Part shown: positions 55,721 to 64,000 of the stretch, in pieces
Position numbering within the stretch: the stretch's first letter is position 1
How the letters are laid out: each line of letters starts with the position of its first letter
NCBI GenBank assembly: GCA_014529385.2
Contig: CM043959.1
Coordinates: 47,929,928 to 47,993,927 of the forward strand
Length of the DNA: 64,000 nt
DNA from: Adiantum capillus-veneris
Lineage: Eukaryota; Streptophyta; Polypodiopsida; Polypodiales; Pteridaceae
Direction: 5' to 3'
The notes under the pieces: model-generated
Told to the model about the DNA's origin: nothing
Database searches by the model: none
Seen by the model: only the letters and a program-made list of their open reading frames with translations
Translations under genes and position numbers: made by a program

Positions 55721-56550
55721 CCTGCGGAGGTCACCTAAGAAAAATGTAACCTATCACGTGAGTTCAACAGAAGGGTATTTAAAGTTCTTGAAACTTACAG
55801 AAGGACATTATTTTTTCAAATTTGAAAAAAACTTACAGATTTTAAAAGAAAAGGGTACATTATATTCCTAACAAAATTTACAGATAAGGGGTTTTACATA
55901 CATGTCTTGAACCCACGTGATATAGAAGTTTTACACATAGTGAACCCCCCAAGCGTTACACTATCATCATTGGAGTGAGAAGGATCCCTCATTTGTACAT
56001 GGATCCACACTTTGGAATATGCTTCATCATGCTCATATTTGCCTTTGAGAGAATCCAAAAATTCACTACAAAGTTCCGTGAACAAGAGAGAATTGATCTC
56101 CGACATACGACTTAGGGTGTCATCCACCACATTGTATCATCCTTTACGATACCGGATCTTGGCGTCATATTCCTGAAGAATCTTGGCCCACCTGGCTTTC
56201 CGACCCAGTTTGTTGTGTAAGCCATTTGATTCTTTCATGGTCAAACACAATCTCAAACTGAGCACCATACAAATAATGCCGCCATGTTTTTAAGACAGAC
56301 ACTATTGCATATAGTTCGCGCTCATAAGCAGAGTAGTTCTACTGAGCTGCATCAAGCTTCTTGCTTTCAAATGCAATTGGCCATCCGTCTTGTAGCAAGA
56401 CTGCTCCAATAGCACGATCACTGGCATCCGTTTCCAAAATTAATGGTTTCAAAGGATCTACAATAGCTAGTATGCGAGCAGTAGCTAATGCATCCTTGAG
56501 CATATTGAAATTGTGCTCTTGAGCGGGTCCCCACTAAAAATCTTTGCCTT
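55721..56550 (-). pseudogene. RNase H region, element F
   Basis: NVVDDTLSRM (end of RNase H; 55,894-56,130) and upstream pieces of RNase H in broken frames, including LQDGWPIAFESKKLD-type and YAIVSVLKTWRHYL-type motifs at 56,280-56,400 on the minus strand. The stretch 55,721-55,890 is AT-rich with no motif. Confidence 0.75.
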
Positions 56551-57677
56551 TTCCTTTGCCTTTGCCTTTCAGTTGATCCGTCATGGGAACAGCAATATCA
56601 TCATAGTTTGCCTTTGCCTTTCAGTTGATCCGTCATGGGAACAACAATATCAGCATAGTTTTTAACGAACCTTCGGTAAAAACCTGCAAATCCTAAAAAA
56701 ATATGTAACTCTTCCAGATTTTTAGGAGAAGGACACTGTAGGATTGTATCCACTTTGGATTGATCCATATATAGCCCATCACCTGAAATAACATGTCCAA
56801 GATAGTGAATTTCTTCTTTCAAAAAATCACACTTAGATTCCTTGGCATACAATTCATTTGTCCGTAACAATTCAAACACCTATCTCAGATGTTGTAAGCG
56901 TGCTTCTTCAAAAGCACTATAGACTAGAATGTCATCGAAAAAAACGATGAAAAATTTACCCAAGTACGGCTTCAAGAAACTATCCATAAGTGTCATGAAT
57001 GTTGCGGGCGCATTGCTTAACCCAAAGGGCATCACCAAGAACTCGTAGTGTCCAAACCTTGTTCAGAATGCAGTTTTGGGTATATTAGCAAGTCGAATAC
57101 AGACTTGGTGATAACCAGACCGCAAGTCCATTTTCGTAAAAATGCGAGCATGAGTGCGTTTGTCGAACAACTCATCCACTCGTGGCAATGGGTACTTTTT
57201 CTTAACCGTAACCACATTAAGCCACGGTAGTTTACGCACATGTGCATACTGCCATGTGCATTAAGCCACGGTAGTCTACGCACATGTGCATACTGCCATC
57301 TTTTTTCTTCACTAATAGGATAGGAGAAGCCCATGGTGAAGAACTGGGTTGGATAAATCCTCTTCTAACGCAGTCAACAAGCTGACGTTGCACCTCAGCA
57401 GCTTCAGAGTAACTCATACGGTAGGGCGGTTTACTAACATGTTTACTTCCTGCAACCACATCGATGCTATGTTGCACCGATCGTGTCGGCGGTAATCTTG
57501 GTGGCAAATCATTAGGAAAAACATCTTGAAATTCCTTTCATAAATTTTGTAACTCACTAGCAACGTTTGCTTGTTTGGAAGTACCCATTGCTGGAAGAGA
57601 TGAGAGAGAAGCATGCGGCGAAGAATGTTCACAACAGAGTCAATGTTAGAGAGAAAATGATACAATGAGTAACACAA
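56551..57677 (-). pseudogene. RT, element F, with two frame-shifting tandem duplications
   Basis: PPYRMSYSEAAEVQRQLVDC, RGFIQPSSSPWASPILLVKK (57,232-57,507), palm blocks with [15 protein letters not shown] near 56,890-56,940, and KCDFLKEEIHYLGHVISGDG, FLGFAGFYRRFVKNYADI (56,601-56,879). Tandem duplications of 52 bp (56,555-56,606 and 56,607-56,658) and 44 bp (57,215-57,258 and 57,259-57,302) break the frame. Part of gag-protease may lie right of the window. Confidence 0.92.
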
Positions 57678-57760
57678 GAAAACATGATCTATTTCATTAT
57701 AAAAAAGCGAGATGCATAAGCTTAGCTATACATATCAATGTGAAGAAGGTACATCCTTCT
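57678..57760. other. Short stretch between F and C, nothing recognised
   Basis: AT-rich; ends with CTTCT, a candidate left target duplication of element C. Confidence 0.4.
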
Positions 57761-59268
57761 TGTAACATTTAATGGCCTAAAAACTTGTGTGTAGCGGAAA
57801 TTAGCATGAACATAGTGGGCATTTCATTAGAATAGATTCCTGATGAGAATTACAAGAGTGCTTGGGTGGAGAGAGCAACAAAAAAATCAAAAGAGAGAGA
57901 AATTAAGCTATTGACAATAGTTAAGGACCGGATTTTCATGGAGCCTGTCCCCCCTCCAAAAGGCTTTGTATAATGGTTTCTCCCATCAAGAGAGACATTG
58001 TACAATACAATTCTTTGTGTTCCTTCAAGACTAGATAGTGCAATGAAGATGAAAGCTTCATGCACTAAGAAAAACACTTATCAAACACAACATCAATTAT
58101 CTCCAGTCTCAGACCCAAGACCTCACACACCTTCGAAGATGGTGAGAGCTAGCGGGGTATGAGAGTAGATTGAGAGGAAGAACGAGTATTCTTAAGAGAA
58201 AGATGTACATCTCCTCACATAATCACTCATATTAGCATACCTTAGCTTAGTAATTAGCATGGTAGAGGAGATGAGCATGCATTGAAGCTTGGCTCTTGGT
58301 TGGATTTGCATCACAAAGCCAAGAGTTATTGGTGTATGCCTCCCTTCTCACAAGCTTGGAGTAGGTGGTAAGCTTTCCGTTAAAGCTTGAGAAGGAGAGA
58401 GAGTCTTCTTTACTTCACACATGAGATTGTGTGAGTGTGTGTGTGATAATGCCTTGCAAAAATCAGCCCCCTCTCTCTCTTGGTCGACCCCTCTTGCTAT
58501 TTGCTCATGCTCCCCTCTCATTGGATCTCCCCAAGGCTAGCCAATGACAATTAGGCAGCATAAGTGATAGCCTTCTGACATGTGTCCCCCTTTCCCCTTT
58601 TGTGAGAGCTTTAGGTAATTTAATAATTCAACTAAACTCTCATTGGACCCCTTTGCCTCTTGGGCTGTTGAATGCTCATTGGACCCCTTGGGAGACTATC
58701 CAATAGTCTTCTAGAGAGCTTAATTCTCATTGTTTCTTTTATTAAGTGTTTTTAAATTAATTAAACTAGATTTACTCTAGCCTAATTCTCATTGGTCCAC
58801 CTCCAAGGCCATCCAATAGGAATTGGGTACACCTTGTGGGCATCTGGGCTAGGGAACCTCACATGTGTCACTCATTCCCTTTGTGTAAAGGGAGCTTGTG
58901 TGTGTGTGTGACTTTCTCTCTCATCCCCTACAAGCAAGGCTCGCCCCCTCCTACGTAGGGATTGCTAAATACTTTTGGGACACACAAAGCATCCAATTTT
59001 CCCAAAGTTTGACCTTTGGACACAACCTTTGAATTTTGGAACCTTAGCATTTTGCAACAAGTCTTAATGTGCTGAACTTGAGGGTCTTTTAAGCCCATTG
59101 CTGCACATGGCTCTTTTGCAGATGGCCCGCCCTTTGAATCCCTACTATGGCCGGTCTGCTAGCTTAACCAATATTCTAGCTTTTTCTCCCCTGGCACTTC
59201 CCCATATTAAATGATCAGTTTAACATGAGAAAATCATTTAGGAGAATTAGATATTGATTATTATGACA
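57761..59268 (-). repeat. 3' LTR of element C, 1,508 bp
   Basis: Minus strand TGTCATAATAATC to AAATGTTACA. Same family as the solo LTR 30,691-32,259 and the truncated right LTR. Confidence 0.93.
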
Positions 59269-59285
59269 TTACCTCTCTCTTGAAA
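59269..59285 (-). other. Polypurine tract of element C
   Basis: Minus strand TTTCAAGAGAGAGGTAA before the LTR. Confidence 0.85.
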
Positions 59286-59623
59286 TCATAGTCGTCCTCG
59301 ACTATGGGGTAGAGAAGATAAAGAATATTCATTAGTCCTTTTCTTAGCGGGTAGAGGATCCCTATGTTACCCTACGACATCATTCCACAATGGATGACTA
59401 GTCTATTTGGCGCTTGAGAGCCTGAGGCTACCGCAAGCATGTCTGCACATTAGTCCTATCAATCTTCCATAGTAGAGTGACAAGCTCTACTTGGTGTTTG
59501 GGAGAAGTCGTCTCTGCAAACTTGATCTAAGCATGCATACTACTTCATTTTTGTGCACAATAAAGAAAAAGAGAGTCTTATAAGACAAAAACTTTGTTCA
59601 TTTTGTACATTTTGTACATTTGC

Positions 59624-60404
59624 TTACTCTTGGGAAGCATTGTAAGCATTGACAAGGTTTAGGTTATCCTTTAATTGTATGCCTTGCATCCATCTAGAAT
59701 CTTCAAAAGGATAATTATTAAACTTAATAAGATATTGTCGGATAGTCTTACCGCCTCTTAGTACCTTGTCTTCATGTTGGAGAATGGACTCGGGCTGCAT
59801 CACCTCCTCTTGGTCCTCAATCTCCGGTGGGTCTTCAGTAGTTGGTTCTTGAGGTGGCTCTCCTTTGTAAGGCTTTAATAAGCTCACATGGAAAGCATTT
59901 TGTATGAGACAATGATTGGGAAACTTGAGTTGATAGGACATCTCATTGATTGGCCTAAGAATCTGGAAGGGAGCATAGTACCTTTTTGCTAGTTTAGCAT
60001 AGTACTGTTGGTGTTCTGTAAGATTCTTGCCCGTCGTGTGCCTTAATTGAGCCTTGGGAAATTTTAATAAGACCTAATCAATTTTTTTAAAGGCTTGGGC
60101 TCTTCTATGCTTGTCAGCAGTAGCCTTTTGCCTTTGTTGTGAGATATAGATAGCATCCTTAATCTTTTGAAAAGATTCTTGTAGGTCGCGGCTATACTCA
60201 TCTGCAGCGAAGATCTTCCCATGTACCTTAAGTAGCAAGGGACTTTTTTATCTTCCCTTAATTACCTAGAAAGGTGCTTTTCCCGTGGAAGTATGTACAG
60301 TGTTATTGTAAGCATACTCCACTAACGGTAAGTACTTCTCCCATTGGGATCTTTGATCTACTTCCGTTACATAGGCTTTTAGTAGATCTAGAATTGTTAG
60401 GATC
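59624..60404 (-). pseudogene. Integrase C-terminus and chromodomain-like end, element C
   Basis: SQWEKYLPLVEYAYNNTVHT, TGKAPFQVI, KHRRAQAFKKIDQVLLKFPK, KLAKRYYAPFQILRPINEMS, LIQNAFHVSLLKPYKGEPP, then an acidic linker and VLRGGKTIRQYLIKFNNYPF, a chromodomain-type ending. The integrase zinc finger and catalytic core are deleted. 59,286-59,623 is non-coding 3' sequence. Confidence 0.88.
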
Positions 60405-60889
60405 CCGCGGAATGAAAGGAGTCCCCAATAAATAGTGCTTCCATGAGTCTAAGGCAAGTAGAATTGCAAGGAGTTACTTTTTGTATATGCCTAGAGCTTG
60501 CTCAACAGGGTCGAGCCTTCGACTTTCATAGCCCATGGCGTGCCCTTCTTGAAGCAAAATAGCTCCAAGGCAATCACCACAAGCATCACATTGGACCTCA
60601 AATGGTTTTGAGAGATCGGTAGTGTAAGCACAGGTTGAGAGATAAGCTTTTCTTTAAGCTTTTCGAAAGCATTGTTCTCCTTAGCAGACCATGTATACCT
60701 AACGCTTTTCTTTGTTAGGTCATGTAATGGTCCCACAATTTGTGAGAACTTTTCTATGAAGCATCTATAGTATGCACACATACCTATAAAGCTTTTTAGT
60801 TCATGAAGATTCTTTGGTTTAGGCCATCCTTTTATTACCTCTAACATTGATGGATCCATTTGGATGCCATCTTGAGAGATAATGTGACC
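60405..60889 (-). pseudogene. RT thumb and partial RNase H, element C
   Basis: GWPKPKNLHELKSFIGMCAY, YRCFIEKFSQIVGPLHDLTK, FEKLKEKLISQPVLTLP, then RNase H start in shifted frame and YESRRLDPVEQALGIYKK, LDSWKHYLLGTPFI. A deletion at about 60,405 joins RNase H directly to the integrase end. Confidence 0.88.
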
Positions 60890-62554
60890 TTAATACTGAA
60901 TCTCTTGCAAGAAAAATTCACTTTTCTTTCGATTAACAAAAAGGTTATTCTCTCTTAAAACTTGAAATATTACCTGGAGATGTTGCTTATGTTCGTCTAA
61001 TGAACTAGAGTAGATGATAATATCATCAACGAACACTCCAGTGAAGGTTTGATGAGGCCTGAACAGCTTTTCCATCAAGTGGTTGAATGTGGCTGGTGCA
61101 TTGGTCAAGCCAAAAGGCATGACAATGTATTCATAAAGACCAAATGTGGTGCGAAATGCGGTCTTTACAATGTCTTGATCAACTATCCTTATTTGATGAT
61201 AGCCACTTTTTAGGTCAAACCTACTGAAGTAGGTCAATCCTTGTAGCTTATCAAATAGGTCTTCTACCCGTGGAATGGAAAACCTATTCTTGATAGTGAT
61301 CCTATTTAGTGCTCTATAGTCGACACACATATGATATGTGCCGTCTTTCTTTTGCACTAATAGCACAGGTGAGAAAAATGGAGATGAGCTAGGCCTAACC
61401 ATGCCCTTCTCAACTAACTCATGCACTTGCCACATAATCTCCTCTTGTTGAGCTTGAGAAACTCTATAAGGAGGTTTGTTAGGCAGTGAACTTCCTGGAA
61501 GAAGTTCAATTGCATCGGTGAGTACTTTGTCTTTGGCATCAGTGACCAAAAAGTGCTTCATAATGGAAGCTCTTAAAGCTTTCCAGGTTTGTGGAGCTTC
61601 ATCGTTGGCTCGTAGGCTAGACCACCATTGCCTGGCAGACTTTTGAAAGTGCATAGCTACATGGTGTAGCTTAGAGGACTCCGTGAAGCCCTCATCTCCG
61701 AACGCCGCATCAAATTGTTGGATAAAGGCCAAGACTTTGTCCGTAGCACCAAAGGTGCCATCATAGGTAAGGAAAGAGATGCTCTTCCCTCCCTCTTTGA
61801 ACTTCTTGAGCTTGGACGACATCTTCCACGCGACATAGGATTTCCTATGGCCTCTTCTCTTTGTTGGTTCAAAGGTTTCACCATCACTTTCTTCATAAGG
61901 TGAAGAATTTGAGGAAGGTGGAGAAGAGGGTGATCTCTTCCTCACCTTTTTCTTGTCTTGATCTTCGTCGTCTTCACCATCACTTTCACAAGAAGAAGAG
62001 GATGAACAAGATGGAGAAGAGGGTGTCCTCTTTCTCGCCTCTTTATTCTCTTGCTTTTCATCATCCCTCTTTGAATTATGGTGTGGAGAAGGGTGCGATG
62101 GTCTTCTCCGTTTTGGAGGTGATGGAGAGCGTTTAGCCCGCTGTCTTCGTGGAGCCATTTCCACCAAGGTGGTAGGAGACTCACTTCTTTCTCGTTCCTT
62201 CGGTGGAGGCTCTTGAGTTCTCCTTTGGGAAGGAGATGCATCATCAAGAAGTAAATTCTTGAGCCCTTCGTATGGATTCTCTTCTTCTTCCCGAATCGGA
62301 GAGAGACCTCTTTTGGAAGTCTCACAAGGAGGCTTCCTAGGTTTTCTCTCGTCATGGTGGTGAGCTTGGAGAATCCCATGAGCACGGAGCTGCCGTTGCA
62401 CTTCACTTTGGAGAGATGGATTGCCCATGGCTTGTTGAAGCCTAGAAACAAGATAGTTAACAAGCATCGCGGCATCATTAGTAGCTTGCTCATTAGCAAA
62501 ATCAAAGTTATCAACATTAATTTCACTCTTTACTATTGTCAGCCATTCTAGCAA
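60890..62554 (-). CDS. Fused gag-RT open frame (554 codons), element C
   Basis: Longest clean frame in the window. The natural ATG (62,546, MADNSK-type as in C2) is out of frame by a small indel; the open frame begins upstream at a non-ATG codon. Order: N-terminal AAMLVNYLVSRLQQAMGNPS; charged Arg/Ser region (KRSPSPPKRRRPSHPSPH, KKKVRKRSPSSPPSS); capsid-like SFLTYDGTFGATDKVLAFIQ, FQKSARQWWSSLRANDEAPQ; then at about 61,513 an in-frame jump from ...KVLTDA to IELLPGSSLPNKPPYR, i.e. directly into RT, skipping the rest of gag, the zinc knuckle and protease. RT blocks intact to FVDDIIIYS and KKSEFFLQEIQY. Probably a non-autonomous derivative; whether translated is unknown. Confidence 0.88.
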   Translation of the reverse strand: MLEWLTIVKSEINVDNFDFANEQATNDAAMLVNYLVSRLQQAMGNPSLQSEVQRQLRAHGILQAHHHDERKPRKPPCETSKRGLSPIREEEENPYEGLKNLLLDDASPSQRRTQEPPPKERERSESPTTLVEMAPRRQRAKRSPSPPKRRRPSHPSPHHNSKRDDEKQENKEARKRTPSSPSCSSSSSCESDGEDDEDQDKKKVRKRSPSSPPSSNSSPYEESDGETFEPTKRRGHRKSYVAWKMSSKLKKFKEGGKSISFLTYDGTFGATDKVLAFIQQFDAAFGDEGFTESSKLHHVAMHFQKSARQWWSSLRANDEAPQTWKALRASIMKHFLVTDAKDKVLTDAIELLPGSSLPNKPPYRVSQAQQEEIMWQVHELVEKGMVRPSSSPFFSPVLLVQKKDGTYHMCVDYRALNRITIKNRFSIPRVEDLFDKLQGLTYFSRFDLKSGYHQIRIVDQDIVKTAFRTTFGLYEYIVMPFGLTNAPATFNHLMEKLFRPHQTFTGVFVDDIIIYSSSLDEHKQHLQVIFQVLRENNLFVNRKKSEFFLQEIQY

Positions 62555-62953
62555 CTTTTAGGTGTAAAATTTATAGGCATACTTTGGCACTTCAAGCCCT
62601 AGTTGCTACTCCTCTTTACCCCTTTAGAAAAATCACTGAAGCTACTGTACCAATGGCTCAAATACCATTAATTGCAAGGAATAGAAGAGAGGGTCGTTCA
62701 ACACCAAAACAACACGGGCTCCTATCAAGCGTCTAATAGCTCATAGGTGGTTAAGCCGTAAGCAAGCCCCGTAGGAATCCACTATTAAGACCATAGCTCT
62801 CGACGGTGATGCCCCGTTAACTGCACGAAGGCAGGTGCACAACAAGGCTAAAAACTCCCTATTCTACTTACTCACAGCAGGCAATTAATAATACCAACCA
62901 TTTATAGCTAGCTTGAGAACCTCCCTTCTTCAGCAAGAAAAGAGAAACCTTGT
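62555..62953 (-). other. Leader of element C
   Basis: Untranslated region between gag and PBS. No gene. Confidence 0.75.
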
Positions 62954-62965
62954 GCTCTGATACCA
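62954..62965 (-). other. Primer-binding site of element C
   Basis: Minus strand TGGTATCAGAGC, a perfect 12-nt match to the usual initiator tRNA-Met complement, one base from the LTR. Confidence 0.92.
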
Positions 62966-62966
62966 A

Positions 62967-64000
62967 TGTAACATTTAATGGCCTAAAAACTTGTGTGTAG
63001 CGGAAATTAGCATGCACATAGTGGGCATTTTATTAGAATAGATTCCTAATGAGAATTACAAGAGTGCTTGGGTGGAGAGAGCAAAAAAAAGCATAACACC
63101 TAGTTAGATAGCATGAACAATACTTTCAAAAGAGAGAGAAATTAAGCTATTGACAACAGTTGAGGACCGGATTTTCATGGAGCCGGTCCCCCCTCCAAAA
63201 GGCTTTGTATTATGGTTTCTCCCATCAAGAGAGACATTGTACAATACAATTCTTTTCCTTCTAGACTAGCTAGTGCAATGAAGATGAAAGCTTCATGCAT
63301 TAAGCAAAACACTTATTGAACACAACATCAATTATCTCCGGTCTCAGACCCAAGACCTCACACACCTTCGAAGATGGTGAGAGCTAGCGGGGTATGAGAG
63401 TAGATTGAGAGGAAGAAGGAATATTTTTTCAAGAAAAATGTACATCTCCTCACATAATCACTCATATTAGCATAGCTTAGCTTAGTAATTAGCATGGTAG
63501 AGGAGATGAGCATGCATTGAAGCTTGGATCTTGGTTGGATTTGCATCACAAAGCCAAGATTTGTTGGTGTATGCGTCCCTTCTCACAAGCTTGGAGTAGG
63601 TGGTAAGCTTTCCATTAAAGCTTGAGAAGGAGAGAGATTCTTATTTACTTCACACATGAGATTGTGTGAGTGTGTGTGTGATAATGCCTTGCAAAAATCA
63701 GCCCCCTCTCTCTCTCGGTCGACCCCTCTTGCTATTTGCTCATGCTCCCTCTAATTGGACCTCCCCAGGGTTAGCCAATGACAATTAGGCAGCATAAGTG
63801 ATAGCCTTCTGACATGTGTCCCCCTTTTCCCTTTTGTGAGAGCTTTAGGTAATTTAATAATTCAACTAAACTCTCCTTGGACCTCTTTGCCTCTTGGCCA
63901 ATAGGAATCAGGCAAGCCATTGGGTTGTTGAATGCTCATTGGACCCCTTGGGAGACTGTCCAATAGTCTTCTAGAGAGCTTAATTCTCATTTTTTCTTTT
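62967..64000 (-). repeat. 5' LTR of element C (cut by window end)
   Basis: First 1,034 bp of the LTR matching 57,761 onward with few differences; the remaining part lies outside the window. Confidence 0.92.

Noticed and set aside
61942-62526. 194-codon minus-strand frame
   Set aside because: Shifted-frame shadow of the C gag frame, which has recognisable gag sequence.

Overview
The window looks like repeat-dense nuclear DNA of a land plant. Almost everything recognisable is LTR-retrotransposon (mostly Ty3/gypsy) or CACTA DNA-transposon sequence, with primer-binding sites complementary to plant initiator tRNA-Met, chromodomain integrases, long CT/GT microsatellites, and coding frames broken by stops and small indels. 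I see no intact host gene, tRNA, rRNA, bacterial operon or CRISPR array. I cannot name the species. All coding entries are transposon-derived and decayed.

Layout, left to right (names are mine). B1 (1-7,354, +): 3' part of a gypsy element with integrase, a retropepsin-like domain AFTER integrase (PR2), a 2.6-kb non-coding spacer with palindromes exactly 285 bp apart, and a long coiled-coil ORF (ORF3). D1 (7,343-7,937, -): leader and partial LTR of a chromovirus, joined to a + strand reverse-transcriptase (RT) fragment (7,938-8,373). A1 (8,374-19,286, -): 3' LTR, polypurine tract (PPT), ORF3, spacer, PR2 and integrase, with a 2.8-kb insertion at 9,604-12,437. C2 (19,287-28,756, -): chromovirus RT, protease, gag, leader and partial 5' LTR, split by a complete non-coding LTR element (19,720-25,699; site duplication GATTA). 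B2 (28,757-32,721 and about 52,300-54,125, +): RT and later integrase/PR2 of a B-type element, holding a 1.6-kb insert, a solo LTR (30,691-32,259; AATTG) and the large element A2 (32,722 to about 52,230, -). A2 keeps 3' LTR, PPT, ORF3, spacer, PR2, integrase, RNase H, RT, canonical protease and gag, and is interrupted by a 3.8-kb CACTA transposon (38,412-42,201; ACG). F (54,126-57,760, -): chromovirus with a 153-bp LTR. C (57,761 past the window end, -): deletion-derivative chromovirus with 1.5-kb LTRs and a fused gag-RT frame.

The most interesting system is the A/B lineage. Four copies (B1, B2, A1, A2) share a layout that departs from the usual gag-PR-RT-RH-INT order: a second retropepsin-like domain follows integrase; A1 and A2 carry two H2C2 zinc-binding modules before the integrase core; and, in B1, A1 and A2, a 1.2-2.6 kb spacer with phased palindromes and a conserved splice-acceptor-like site precedes a large third ORF. 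In A1 and A2 that ORF ends just before the PPT and 3' LTR, the position that env-like genes take in other elements.

The nesting also gives a relative history. A block of about 9 kb is present twice (7,343-19,286 and 28,096 to about 45,540), and each copy has its own later insertions and deletions.
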